Source: Aquimarina sp. AU58
GTDB taxonomy: Bacteria > Bacteroidota > Bacteroidia > Flavobacteriales > Flavobacteriaceae
Reading direction: 5' to 3'
Length of the DNA stretch: 64,000 nt
Assembly: GCF_900312745.1 (NCBI RefSeq)
Contig: NZ_OMPD01000009.1
Span: forward strand, 1 to 64,000
Shown here: positions 17,391-26,209 of the stretch, piece after piece
How the letters are laid out: each line of letters begins with the position of its first letter
How positions within the stretch are numbered: the first letter of the stretch is position 1
Program-made: the position numbers and the translations under genes
Notes under the pieces: generated by a model
The model's database searches: none
Told to the model about the DNA's origin: nothing
The model's input: only the letters and a program-made list of their open reading frames with translations

Positions 17391-18974
17391 TTAGATTTTA
17401 GAATCTGTATGCTTACCATTTACTAACCTGGAAATCCCTAGAGGGTTTTCATTCTTAAGTTCGTTAGGTAATAAATTATTAGGCCAGCTTTGATAGCTAA
17501 ATGGACGCACCCATCGTTTAATAGAATGAATACCAACTGCTGTAAACCTACTATCTGTTGATGCAGGATATGGACCACCATGTAACATAGATGGGCATAC
17601 TTCTACGCCTGTAGGAACACCATTAAATATGATTCTTCCTACCCTGTTTTGTAATGCATCAATTACTGTATTGTATTGTAGTGCTTCTTCGCTTTCTGCA
17701 ATAATGGTTCCTGTGAGTTGCCCTTCTAAGGTGTTAATTATGGTTTCTAATTGTTCGATATCCTGGCATTGCACAACCATAGAGAATGGCCCAAATACTT
17801 CTTGATGTAAGGTTGTGTTTTCTAAAAATGTTTTTCCTTCTACTGTGGTAACTGTTTGTCTTGCATAATTTACGGCAACATCACTATCAAGCTCTGCGGT
17901 GACAGATAGTCCACTTTGTTGTAATGCATTTGCTTTGTTTCTTTCAAAATTTCCAATAATGTTGGGATGCAACATACAGGAAGGTTCAATTTTTATAATT
18001 TCTTCAGAAAGTGTTGTTATAAAATTAGTTAAGGCTTCTCCTTTAATACCAATAAGCAAACCAGGATTTGTACAAAACTGGCCAGCTCCTAACGTTATTG
18101 ATTTTGCGTAGGTTTTAGCTAAATCGACTCCTTTTGTAATTGTTGCTTCGGGTAATAAGACTACAGGATTTATACTTCCCATTTCTGCAAATACCGGAAT
18201 TGGCTCTGGTCGTTTTGAAGCTAAATCAAATAAAGCTCTACCTCCTCTAATACTTCCTGTAAAACCAACAGCTTTTACTGCAGGATGTTCTACTAATTGA
18301 ACACCTACTTCGATTCCTGAGCTATTGAGGTTAGAAAATACTCCATTTGGCATTCCTGTTTTTGTGGCAGCTTTGATAATTGCGGCAGATACTAATTCTC
18401 CCGTTCCTGCATGCATAGGATGTGATTTTACAATAACAGGACATCCTGCGGCAAATGCAGCGGCAGTATCACCTCCGGCTGTAGAGTAGGCTAGAGGAAA
18501 ATTACTTGCTCCAAAAACAACAACGGGTCCTAAAGGGACCAGCATTTTACGAATATCTTGTTTAGGAATAGGACTGCGATCTAAATCAGCAGTGTCTATA
18601 GAAGCTTCTACCCATGAGCCCTCGGCTACCAGATCAGCAAAGGTTCTTAATTGTCCTATAGTTCTACCTCGTTCACCTTTTGCTCTTCCTTCTGGCAAAC
18701 CAGTTTCCGATCTATATGTTTCTATTAGAAGATCATCTAAAGCCAGAATCTCATCGGCAATTGCATTTAAAAATTCAGCTTTTTTAGCGCCAGAAACCTT
18801 TCTGAAAATTTCAAAAGCTTCTGAAGCTAATGATACGGCTTTTTCGATTTCTTCTTCTGAAGCTTCAAAAAATGTATGTTCATTTTCAATATTCAACTTA
18901 GGGTTAAAAGTCGTGTAGGTTTTACTTCCTATAGCCGAAAGTTGATTTCCTATATAATTTTTGCCTGTTATCAT
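17391..18974 (-). CDS. 2-oxoglutarate semialdehyde dehydrogenase (NADP-type aldehyde dehydrogenase)
   Basis: 527 residues with the aldehyde dehydrogenase active site complete: Asn in GASNFP (N158), general base Glu in VFAEMG (E264) and nucleophile Cys in GAGQFC (C301). The length and the MLHGGPYPAST segment match the alpha-ketoglutaric semialdehyde dehydrogenase group. It oxidises 2,5-dioxopentanoate to 2-oxoglutarate, the last step of hydroxyproline (and of some sugar acid) catabolism, delivering carbon to the TCA cycle. It sits between the deaminase gene (90-bp gap) and the DUF885 gene. Confidence 0.9.
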   Translation of the reverse strand: MITGKNYIGNQLSAIGSKTYTTFNPKLNIENEHTFFEASEEEIEKAVSLASEAFEIFRKVSGAKKAEFLNAIADEILALDDLLIETYRSETGLPEGRAKGERGRTIGQLRTFADLVAEGSWVEASIDTADLDRSPIPKQDIRKMLVPLGPVVVFGASNFPLAYSTAGGDTAAAFAAGCPVIVKSHPMHAGTGELVSAAIIKAATKTGMPNGVFSNLNSSGIEVGVQLVEHPAVKAVGFTGSIRGGRALFDLASKRPEPIPVFAEMGSINPVVLLPEATITKGVDLAKTYAKSITLGAGQFCTNPGLLIGIKGEALTNFITTLSEEIIKIEPSCMLHPNIIGNFERNKANALQQSGLSVTAELDSDVAVNYARQTVTTVEGKTFLENTTLHQEVFGPFSMVVQCQDIEQLETIINTLEGQLTGTIIAESEEALQYNTVIDALQNRVGRIIFNGVPTGVEVCPSMLHGGPYPASTDSRFTAVGIHSIKRWVRPFSYQSWPNNLLPNELKNENPLGISRLVNGKHTDSKI

Positions 18975-19064
18975 AGTTTCAAAATGATTTAATGTGAAAA
19001 TAGATCAATTTCTAATGAAAGAATGATGCTGTCTTTATTATTTTTTGATACATCACTTTAAAGA

Positions 19065-19991
19065 CTAATCTATTAATTCAATGTTTTTGTATTTGGGTAA
19101 TTGTGGTCTTGTTTTTAGGCCGGTTTCAATAATTTCTAATACTTTTTTACGTTCATCTCCAACGAGTGGTAGCCTGGGTGGGCGCACATACTCTGTGCCG
19201 ATTCCGGTAGCTACTTCTGCCAGTTTTATATTTTGTACTAATTTAGGGTTTATGTCTAACTCCAGCAAAGGTAAAAACCAACGATAGATTGCTATAGCTT
19301 CTTTAATCCGACCAGCTTTCTGAAGCTCATAAATAGCTACAGTTTCTTCTGGGAAAGCATCTACTAGTCCTGCAACCCAACCATCGGCACCCATCAATAA
19401 ACTTTCGAGAGCTAATGTATCTACTCCACTTAGGATTTTTAATCTATCACCAAAGCGATTTTTAATTCGTGTTATATTAGAAATATCTCTTGTAGATTCT
19501 TTTACGGCCTGTATATTATCTAATACTAATAGCTCTTCAAACATATCCAAAGAAACTTCTATCTTATAGTCAACAGGATTATTATAAATCATTATAGGTA
19601 GATCTGTACTTTTGGCCACTTCTTTAAAATACACTACAGTTTCTCGATCTCCTGCTTTATATCGCATTGGTGGGAGCATCATCAAACCACTAGCTCCATC
19701 TTCTTTTGCTTTTTTAGCAGCTTTAATCGCTCCTTTTGTAGTTTGTTCTGCAATATTAATGATTACAGGAACTTTGTTTTTAACGATATCAACAGTGGTT
19801 CTAACCAAAATTCTTTTTTCATCATCACTTAATGTACTTGCCTCGCCTAAGGTCCCGCCCAATATAATTCCGTGAACTCCGGCTTTAAGTTGTGCATTGA
19901 TATTAATTTCAAACATTTCTAAGTCTAGTGTATCGTCTTTTGTGAATTTTGTAGTCACTGCAGGCATTACACCTTTCCAATCTATAGCCAT
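19065..19991 (-). CDS. 1-pyrroline-4-hydroxy-2-carboxylate deaminase (DapA/NAL family)
   Basis: 308 residues of the dihydrodipicolinate synthase/N-acetylneuraminate lyase fold: GGTLGE (45-50), YNNP (Y136) and the Schiff-base lysine in QAVKES (K164). In hydroxyproline clusters this family member removes ammonia from 1-pyrroline-4-hydroxy-2-carboxylate to give 2-oxoglutarate semialdehyde. Its place first in the five-gene run, next to a semialdehyde dehydrogenase, supports that role over lysine synthesis. A minus-strand TATCTTTG box lies at 20005-20012, 13 bp before the start codon. The shared 135-bp gap with the AraC gene should hold the regulated promoter. Confidence 0.87.
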   Translation of the reverse strand: MAIDWKGVMPAVTTKFTKDDTLDLEMFEININAQLKAGVHGIILGGTLGEASTLSDDEKRILVRTTVDIVKNKVPVIINIAEQTTKGAIKAAKKAKEDGASGLMMLPPMRYKAGDRETVVYFKEVAKSTDLPIMIYNNPVDYKIEVSLDMFEELLVLDNIQAVKESTRDISNITRIKNRFGDRLKILSGVDTLALESLLMGADGWVAGLVDAFPEETVAIYELQKAGRIKEAIAIYRWFLPLLELDINPKLVQNIKLAEVATGIGTEYVRPPRLPLVGDERKKVLEIIETGLKTRPQLPKYKNIELID

Positions 19992-20004
19992 ATTTAAATT
20001 TTTT

Positions 20005-20012
20005 CAAAGATA
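20005..20012 (-). promoter_or_regulatory. Candidate -7 box of the hydroxyproline operon
   Basis: TATCTTTG on the minus strand, 13 bp before the deaminase start. No clear -33 element follows, as would suit an activator-dependent promoter. Confidence 0.4.
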
Positions 20013-20126
20013 TTATGAAAGCGATGAAAGATACATTGAGAAATTATCTATATCTGATACTATATTACCTTTTATTGTTAATATATGCATAATTATGATT
20101 AATATTGATTCATAGATGAATTAGAA

Positions 20127-20987
20127 ATGAAAGCATTACCTTTTAAAATACCAAAGTCCTCGACAGACACCCTAATTGTTCAGGAAGATAAGGAAGTTGT
20201 CTTTTATGATAAATTTCATCAGCATGAGGAGATACAGATATCGATCATAATATCGGGAGAAGGGAGTTTAATTGTTGGAGATACGATTACCGATTATAAA
20301 GCTAATGATATTTTGATTTTTGGGAGTAATGTTCCTCATGTATTAAAAAGTGCCTCTTCTCCTGTAAAGTCATATATGATTTCTCTTTTTTTTACCAAAG
20401 AATCCTTTGGGAATCTATTTTTTAAACTTCCTGAGTTTAATGATTTGTCGGGATTTTTTAGAAGCTCGGTATATGGGATTAGGGTGTTTTCTAAAAAAGA
20501 GAAGTTAAAAAAACAGTTTTTGAAAATTGTTGAGAAAAAAGAAAAATTAGATCGTTTTACCATTTTTTTGAAGATCTTAAAAATACTGAAAACATCAAAG
20601 ACCAAAACCATATCATCGTTCATTTCAAAAAGAGCATATACCGATAATGAAGGAAAAAGAATGGCTAAAGTTTTTCAGGTGGTGATGAATGAGTTTAATA
20701 GAGATTTTTCACTGAAAGAAGTTGCTGATCTGGCAAATATGACACCTAATGCTTTTTGTCGGTATTTTAAACAACGAACCAATAAAACCTTCTTTCAGTT
20801 TTTGATCGAGGTACGAATTGAGAATGCATGTAGGTTAATATCGAGAGAATTGGATATCACTATTTCTGAAGTTTCTTATCGGAGTGGTTTTAAAAATCTC
20901 TCTAATTTTAATAGAAAATTTAAGGAAATAAAAGGAATGACTCCTTCTGATTATAAAAAAAGATTACATGAGCCGAGTTTTGGTTAA
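20127..20987 (+). CDS. AraC-family regulator, likely activator of hydroxyproline catabolism
   Basis: 286 residues: an N-terminal cupin-like ligand domain (about 20-100, HQHEEIQISIIISGEGSL) and a C-terminal pair of HTH motifs (about 185-283, DFSLKEVADLANMTPNAFCRYFKQRT; ISEVSYRSGFKNLSNFNRKFKEIKGMTPSDYKK, quoted in parts). It is divergent from the five-gene hydroxyproline run with a 135-bp shared control region, the classical position for the pathway regulator. The gene converges on the Fe/2OG enzyme gene with only 12 bp between the stops. Confidence 0.88.
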   Translation: MKALPFKIPKSSTDTLIVQEDKEVVFYDKFHQHEEIQISIIISGEGSLIVGDTITDYKANDILIFGSNVPHVLKSASSPVKSYMISLFFTKESFGNLFFKLPEFNDLSGFFRSSVYGIRVFSKKEKLKKQFLKIVEKKEKLDRFTIFLKILKILKTSKTKTISSFISKRAYTDNEGKRMAKVFQVVMNEFNRDFSLKEVADLANMTPNAFCRYFKQRTNKTFFQFLIEVRIENACRLISRELDITISEVSYRSGFKNLSNFNRKFKEIKGMTPSDYKKRLHEPSFG

Positions 20988-20999
20988 TTTTGACTTCTT

Positions 21000-22211
21000 T
21001 CAGGACGAGGGATATTCTGCTATAATATTATTAGTTTTTGAATGTTTAGGGTTACCACATACAGGGATAGAAGGTTCTTTATGTACATTATACGGAATAC
21101 CACCACTTTTGGTTGGTAATACAGAAGTAGATTCATGTTTAAATATATGAACATCTGATCGAGTATATCTTCCTGCCAAAGCAAGACGTACACGATCATT
21201 AGAAGTATTTGCATACGACGCATGAGTATTTAAAGAAGTAAAAATAATTGCCTCACCTGCTTTCATTTCCAGGTCTCTAATAATAACATTCTCAAAAAGA
21301 GATGGCACTTTTTTTTTAATTTTTTCGAATACTAGTTGTGCTTTCTTGAAATTACCTGTAGTATACCAAATAGTTTTTAAGGTTTTGATAATTTCTGAGT
21401 AGGGCAGTGACATTAGATAACCAGATAAATCATCTTGGATATTCGTTACAATTCTTTCGAAACGCCCATCCCGAAATGAGCCTTCTATCATACGTAGGCA
21501 TCCTGTCTCTTTATTGGTATCCCGTAGAGCAATCCATACAGATAGTTGCGCAATTGCAGGGTGTGTAGGATGAGTGGGTTCTAATTTTGGCTTTTCATCA
21601 GATTCTCGAAATGTACCCGTTTGATGCCAAAATGTACCTTCCTGGTCTGGCTTTTTTTCAAAAAACTGGGATCTCCAACATAATAAATCATCACCCAAAA
21701 TACTTTGAAGAGGTTGTGATAATTTAGGATGTATTAATACATCCCAAAGCCTTTTGTATTTTGATCCCTGAAAAAACCCCAGATAATTAATAGAGTAATC
21801 ACCAGATGCTTTTAACGAACTCAAAATATCTTTACCAAATAGAGTAGTTTTATGAAAGTGTTTTCTAAATAGGTCATCACTTTCATTTGCAAGATTTTCG
21901 GCTTCTATAGTGTCTAATACACGAAATGGCCCATGAATACCACTACTTATAAATTTGTCTATTTCTGGTTGTGTAAGGTAATGTTGTCCAAATTCTTCTT
22001 TTCTTTTACTCCCTAATATGTCAAATTCACCTAAATCCTCATCAATATTAGCGAGTAAATTAAAGTTTTTACCAAATATGAATCTGATAGGTTTAATGAT
22101 AAATTTAAATACGGTAATTAAAATAGCAGCAGCATGTACTTTTAGTTTCTGTAGCAAATTTAATTTTGTTCTTGCCCAGTAATCATTTAGGCTTTCATAG
22201 CCATCCATCAT
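21000..22211 (-). CDS. Fe(II)/2-oxoglutarate-dependent enzyme of the PhyH / chlorinating-enzyme type, HxT variant
   Basis: 403 residues from ATG 22211 (a GTG seven codons upstream is possible). The core shows FWHQTGTF with H196, then QLSVWIALRDTNKETGCLR and the distal His in NTHASYANTS (H330), followed by RLALAGRY (R342/R348 are candidate 2-oxoglutarate ligands). In oxygenases the first motif is HxD/E; here the third position is Thr198 (codon ACG at 21618-21620). In SyrB2-type halogenases that carboxylate is replaced by Ala or Gly to make room for chloride. The surrounding motif pattern (WHQxxTF..., THASxxNTS...RY) resembles that group more than ordinary PhyH. The first 90 residues hold a hydrophobic stretch (AAAILITVFKFIIKPIRFIF) and are unusual. 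Substrate unknown; it is not part of an evident operon. Confidence 0.75.
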   Translation of the reverse strand: MMDGYESLNDYWARTKLNLLQKLKVHAAAILITVFKFIIKPIRFIFGKNFNLLANIDEDLGEFDILGSKRKEEFGQHYLTQPEIDKFISSGIHGPFRVLDTIEAENLANESDDLFRKHFHKTTLFGKDILSSLKASGDYSINYLGFFQGSKYKRLWDVLIHPKLSQPLQSILGDDLLCWRSQFFEKKPDQEGTFWHQTGTFRESDEKPKLEPTHPTHPAIAQLSVWIALRDTNKETGCLRMIEGSFRDGRFERIVTNIQDDLSGYLMSLPYSEIIKTLKTIWYTTGNFKKAQLVFEKIKKKVPSLFENVIIRDLEMKAGEAIIFTSLNTHASYANTSNDRVRLALAGRYTRSDVHIFKHESTSVLPTKSGGIPYNVHKEPSIPVCGNPKHSKTNNIIAEYPSS

Positions 22212-22444
22212 AAAATTATCTTTGGTATTCACTTGCTTTATTAATTCGTTAGAGCTATTATTAATCTAATAATCTAGACATAATGGAGAAAAAAGATAGC
22301 GTCTAATCTACTAAATTTTGTTTGTTTTATTCGTTTAAAAACTTCAACATATTTAAAAATCCCCCTTAAGTTCTCAATATATAAATAGAAGAGATGATCT
22401 ATTTTGCATATTTCAGGAGCCATTTAGGTAATTCATGAATTATT

Positions 22445-22933
22445 TTATACTTTTTTTTCGAGGATGATCATATGTTTACATTGAATTCCGTTTTCAAAAA
22501 TTGGTTCATCATAATTATTGATAAAAAAATCTTTTTCAATACTACAAATCTCGAACCCCTCTTTTTGGTATAAAGCTAGTTGTTTAATACTTGAATTACC
22601 GGTACCAATAACAATTTTTTCATACATAGATCTTGATGCTATTTCATGTATATGCCTCAATAATTGTTTGCCATATCCCTGATTCTGGAAAGATTCACTA
22701 ACTACTATATTTTTTATTTCTATAGTAGTTGATGTTAATTCTTTTAACACAATACTTCCAACAAGTTTAGAGTTTAATTTTGCAATATAACATTGCCCAG
22801 TCTTTACATATTCTTCTATTTGATTTCTTGATGGATCAGCCAACTCAAGTAATTCGAAAGGAATTTTATGAGTATTGTCTACCTGTTCCAGAGTCAATTT
22901 TTTTTCTTCACTTCCTGGTTTCTTTAGATTCAT
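22445..22933 (-). CDS. GNAT-family N-acetyltransferase
   Basis: 162 residues with the acetyl-CoA binding core VVSESFQNQGYGKQLLRHI (the Q/R-x-x-G-x-G/A loop) and a following LYQKEGFEI strand typical of the fold. Substrate not predictable. It ends the pair with the Gmad2 lipoprotein gene, which lies 8 bp upstream, so the two are likely co-transcribed. The gap 22212-22444 contains nothing I can name. Confidence 0.85.
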   Translation of the reverse strand: MNLKKPGSEEKKLTLEQVDNTHKIPFELLELADPSRNQIEEYVKTGQCYIAKLNSKLVGSIVLKELTSTTIEIKNIVVSESFQNQGYGKQLLRHIHEIASRSMYEKIVIGTGNSSIKQLALYQKEGFEICSIEKDFFINNYDEPIFENGIQCKHMIILEKKV

Positions 22934-22941
22934 CTTTGAGG

Positions 22942-23430
22942 CTAAAAAATAACAGGTATTTCAAAATGTATTGATTCTCCTGCTTCGTCACCGTCTCCTT
23001 CTCCCGGATTGTTATGAACGATTAGTTTACCAGTTTCTATATTTTTTGAATCAAAGGTTAAGGTGGCCGAAAACATTACAGGGCCACTTTTCATCCAATC
23101 CCCATCTGCACTTAATATTCCTTTTGCTAATTCATTTCCTTTGTCATCAATTAACTGGATCCATCCAAGTTCTCCTTCACTGGCAAACCAAACACCTTCA
23201 GAATTCACTTTTATTTCGATGGGGGAGTTTATTTGATCATTTGGCTTAATGTTTAATGTAGGATATTTAGTTGGTTTAGGTTCTTCTTCTGTTAGTGTAG
23301 TATTTTCTTTATCTTCTTGCTGAGGTACGGGACTTTTACTTTCCTGAGCATTCGAATTGTTTTTACAAGAATTCAGTGAAACATGAACGATACAGATGAG
23401 TAGGATATAGATTATGTTTAATTTTTTCAT
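22942..23430 (-). CDS. Lipoprotein with Gmad2-like immunoglobulin domain
   Basis: 162 residues when started at ATG 23430, which places the lipoprotein signal (MKKLNIIYILLICIVHVSLN, then SC) at the N-terminus; an upstream in-frame ATG at 23484 would bury it. After a low-complexity linker (Glu, Pro, Thr), residues about 70-162 look like the Gmad2 Ig-like domain (SPIEIKVNSEGVWFASEGE, ATLTFDSKN, GKLIVHNNPGEGDGDE, ESIHFEIPVI). The domain is found on bacterial cell-surface proteins, role unclear. It is 8 bp upstream of the GNAT gene. Confidence 0.75.
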   Translation of the reverse strand: MKKLNIIYILLICIVHVSLNSCKNNSNAQESKSPVPQQEDKENTTLTEEEPKPTKYPTLNIKPNDQINSPIEIKVNSEGVWFASEGELGWIQLIDDKGNELAKGILSADGDWMKSGPVMFSATLTFDSKNIETGKLIVHNNPGEGDGDEAGESIHFEIPVIF

Positions 23431-23706
23431 ATCACTTTTTGTTGATAACGACGTTTTGGCTATAAAGGAGATACTATTTTTCAATCATAGCCATGATTTA
23501 TACTACTGTTTTGGTAACGATATTATTTCTACCAGTATTTCTTAGCTATACAATTTTATGAAAATTTAATTGAAATATTGACGTGAGGGATGTATAAAAT
23601 TTCTGAAAAGGGAGATATAAATTATCGTCAAAAAGAGAAGAATACATCATGATGATTCATTATGTATTTCTTTATCTTCTTCAATAGTTTTTATTAAAAC
23701 TTACAT

Positions 23707-24210
23707 CTAGTTTTTAGGTATAGTCGACAAGTCATAGCGATTTTCTATCAGAGGTTTTTCAAAAGCGATTGATTTTTTTGACTCTGTTAATTTAAATCCA
23801 TGCTTTTTATATAACGAAGCCGCAGCAGATAATTCATCGGTAGTCCATAAATAGGCCGATTGATACCCTTTTTTATGAAAGAAATCCATAAAAAGAGACA
23901 TTAATTTTTTCCCCAGTCCTAATCCTCTATATGCTGGTTCGAGATAGAAATATCGAAGTTGAGCAGTTTTATTCTCTCTATGCATTAATAGAACAAAACC
24001 TACAATTTTGTCATCATGCTCACATATCCAGACTCGGTCCATTTCGGGATTATAATTCATATAAAATTCGTGCATTCCTTCTCCAACATAGGTTTCGAAT
24101 GCTACGCCATAATTATATTCTTCTCCATATATTTTACCATGACGATGAATGATATACCCCAGGTCACCGGGTTTGATGGTCGTTCTGATAGAAATGTCAT
24201 TAAGCTGCAT
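23707..24210 (-). CDS. GNAT acetyltransferase paired with MarR
   Basis: 167 residues with the GNAT core (LRYFYLEPAYRGLGLGKKLM, acetyl-CoA loop RGLGLG; AASLYKKHGFKLTESK). It starts 1 bp after the MarR stop at 24212. In many bacteria the same two domains are one fused protein (MarR-GNAT), so this looks like the split form, and the GNAT may act in the process that MarR controls. The substrate is unknown. The gap 23431-23706 after it holds no recognisable element. Confidence 0.87.
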   Translation of the reverse strand: MQLNDISIRTTIKPGDLGYIIHRHGKIYGEEYNYGVAFETYVGEGMHEFYMNYNPEMDRVWICEHDDKIVGFVLLMHRENKTAQLRYFYLEPAYRGLGLGKKLMSLFMDFFHKKGYQSAYLWTTDELSAAASLYKKHGFKLTESKKSIAFEKPLIENRYDLSTIPKN

Positions 24211-24211
24211 T

Positions 24212-24643
24212 TTAATTTCTTTTTTTAGTTAGTAAAATTTCTATTTTTTCATACAATAGAATTAATTCTTCCTGCTCTTTTGGGTTAAGATGTTGGATGA
24301 TCTCAGAAATAGCATTTGATGAGCGTTGATTAAGGGTTAAAAATATTTTTTTACCATTTTCTGTGAGATTTAAGTATGATATCCTATAATCGTCTTGCGA
24401 TTTTATTTTATTGATGATGTTTAGTTTAACCATTTTTTTTATCAAGCGACTTAAGTAGCCCTCGTCAACTTCAATAATCTCTTTTATTTGTCGAGCTGTA
24501 ATTTGAGGATTATGATAAATCTCGTACATAACACGAACCTCAGAAAGTGAATATTGACTTTCTAATATGTGATTATTAATTACCCCTATAACTCTGGTAT
24601 AAAAGCGATTAAATCTTCGAATTTTGTTGACTATGTTTTTCAT
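24212..24643 (-). CDS. MarR-family transcriptional regulator
   Basis: 143 residues with a winged helix (about 35-105: YSLSEVRVMYEI, TARQIKEIIEVDEGYLSRLI, KSQDDYRISYLNLTENGKKI), normal size for MarR. It forms a unit with the downstream GNAT gene (1-bp spacing). A perfect 14+5+14 palindrome at 24654-24686 is centred on its own promoter, which strongly supports autorepression. The ligand is unknown. Confidence 0.92.
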   Translation of the reverse strand: MKNIVNKIRRFNRFYTRVIGVINNHILESQYSLSEVRVMYEIYHNPQITARQIKEIIEVDEGYLSRLIKKMVKLNIINKIKSQDDYRISYLNLTENGKKIFLTLNQRSSNAISEIIQHLNPKEQEELILLYEKIEILLTKKRN

Positions 24644-24647
24644 AATA

Positions 24648-24686
24648 CAAATTTAATAAATACTTGCCTTAAGCAAGTATTTATTA
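24648..24686 (-). promoter_or_regulatory. MarR promoter and 33-bp operator palindrome
   Basis: TAATAAATACTTGC (24654-24667), CTTAA, GCAAGTATTTATTA (24673-24686): the arms are perfect complements. On the minus strand TAAATTTG (24648-24655) gives a -7 box and TTG (24674-24676) a -33 box 18 nt away, so the palindrome covers the whole promoter. The -7 box is only 4 nt from the ATG, implying a leaderless or nearly leaderless mRNA. Confidence 0.8.
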
Positions 24687-24728
24687 AAAATATTTTATAC
24701 TATTAATTTTGAATTTAGAATAGATTTT

Positions 24729-25094
24729 TCATGATTCTAATTGTTGTTCTTTAATATTTTTAGTGATTTCGGAGTTTACTTTTCCTGTATGTGCTGTCGT
24801 TTTGTTTTCTATTAGCATAATTTTACATTCCTCTGTTGAAGATACTCTATGATTAATACCTCGTTTTACAATAAACAAATCTCCTTGATTCATGACAAAA
24901 GGGTCTTGCCCTTCTACTTCAAAAAGAAGGCTTCCTTCGATAATGTAGAAGAGTTCGTCTTCATGTTCATGGTTATGCCAGGGTACTTTATCACCTTTTA
25001 TTTTTGCTAGCTTAACATAAGTATCATTAACTTCTCCAATTATTTTTGGAGAGAAGTAGTCTGTAATGTCTTTAAATTTTTCTATAAGTTTCAT
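24729..25094 (-). CDS. Single-domain cupin protein
   Basis: 121 residues. A cupin core with the metal-binding pattern WHNHEHEDELFYIIEGSLLF (two His, Glu) and a second motif GDLFIVKRGINHRV (His), so a metal site is complete. Such small cupins act as dioxygenase-, isomerase- or sensor-type proteins; the function here cannot be resolved. It follows the OsmC gene by 79 bp on the same strand and may be read with it. Confidence 0.85.
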   Translation of the reverse strand: MKLIEKFKDITDYFSPKIIGEVNDTYVKLAKIKGDKVPWHNHEHEDELFYIIEGSLLFEVEGQDPFVMNQGDLFIVKRGINHRVSSTEECKIMLIENKTTAHTGKVNSEITKNIKEQQLES

Positions 25095-25173
25095 ATTCTC
25101 TTCATTTTAAATTATGTGATTAATTGTTATTGCATATAAACATTGTGCTGGGATGAATAATTTTTTTCATCTT

Positions 25174-25587
25174 TTATTTTTGATGTACTTTAAGCCCCAT
25201 TCCTTCTTTAATGGTATTAATTGATATACAACCCATTTCTGCAATTCTGAGTAGCTTTTTAAAAACTACTGGATCACTGCATTTTTTATAAGATACATCA
25301 AGGCGTATATCTGTAAAACGCTTGGGTAAGTCTTCACTTTTAGTTGCGATAACATCAACCTGAAATCCTTCAATTTCGAAACTTCTGGATTGTGCTGCAG
25401 CAAAAAATGTACTACAAAAACAGCCACCAATACCTGTCAATAAGTATTGACCTCCCATTAACCCATTACCGCCACCACTTTGACTTATAGGTCGATCTAC
25501 AATAACTTTTATGGTGTCATTGTTTAATTGCATTGCTGTATTTGATATTTGTTCTAGTGTTATTCGAATTGCTTCCATTTCATTCAT
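25174..25587 (-). CDS. OsmC-family peroxiredoxin-like protein
   Basis: 137 residues of the OsmC/Ohr fold: GGCFCSTFFAAA carries a cysteine pair near the expected first active-site position, and KKCSDPVVFKKLL the second conserved region. Members reduce organic hydroperoxides or have unknown thiol chemistry. It starts 12 bp after the TetR stop, so it is a likely TetR target. The second catalytic Cys is approximate in this reading; a canonical Ohr activity is not assured. Confidence 0.82.
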   Translation of the reverse strand: MNEMEAIRITLEQISNTAMQLNNDTIKVIVDRPISQSGGGNGLMGGQYLLTGIGGCFCSTFFAAAQSRSFEIEGFQVDVIATKSEDLPKRFTDIRLDVSYKKCSDPVVFKKLLRIAEMGCISINTIKEGMGLKVHQK

Positions 25588-25599
25588 CTAATTAAAAAA

Positions 25600-26205
25600 T
25601 TATGCTAACTGCTCTATATAACTTTTTACAGCTATAAGATATTCGTCTAATATTTTATCATTATTATATACTTTTCTAATACCTCTTACCCCTTCAAAAG
25701 CACTTATCAGAAAAATGGCTGTTGCCGATGTGTCAACATTTTTTCTAATTTCACCCTTAATTTTGCCTTGCTCTAATAGATCGACCATGATCTTCTGCCA
25801 ATGATCAATTATATCTCTAAGCATTTCCCTGAATGAATTTTCTGAATACCCAATTTCGTTAATCAAGTTATTAGCAGGGCAACCTAAATCTTTTTCCAAG
25901 TCAGAATACCCCTCGATACGTTTGATAAAAACATCACATAACAATGGTATTACAGGTGCGCTATCCGGATTTTTGAGAGGTGCAACCATTCTTTCATAGA
26001 CTCTTTTCCTTACGGTAAGATCAATTACTTTTTCTCCAATATTTTTCTTGCTATTAAAATGATGATAAAAAGCACCTTTAGAAAGCCCTGTGCCCTTTAT
26101 GATTTCAGGAATACTGGTCTTGTTATAACCATGCTTGTAGAATAGTTCAAAAGCGCTATTAATGATCAAATTCTGAGTTTCTTTGGATTTGATTTTTTGG
26201 TTCAT
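25600..26205 (-). CDS. TetR/AcrR-family regulator
   Basis: 201 residues from ATG 26205 (the longer frame would start at a TTG). N-terminal HTH: TGLSKGAFYHHFNSKKNIGE, then an all-helical ligand domain. It heads a run with OsmC (12-bp gap) and probably the cupin gene. A partly palindromic site (AAAACAT...ATGTTTT) sits at 26221-26244 immediately upstream, consistent with autorepression. The inducer may be a reactive or electrophilic compound, judging from OsmC; that is inference. Confidence 0.9.
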   Translation of the reverse strand: MNQKIKSKETQNLIINSAFELFYKHGYNKTSIPEIIKGTGLSKGAFYHHFNSKKNIGEKVIDLTVRKRVYERMVAPLKNPDSAPVIPLLCDVFIKRIEGYSDLEKDLGCPANNLINEIGYSENSFREMLRDIIDHWQKIMVDLLEQGKIKGEIRKNVDTSATAIFLISAFEGVRGIRKVYNNDKILDEYLIAVKSYIEQLA

Positions 26206-26209
26206 ATGA

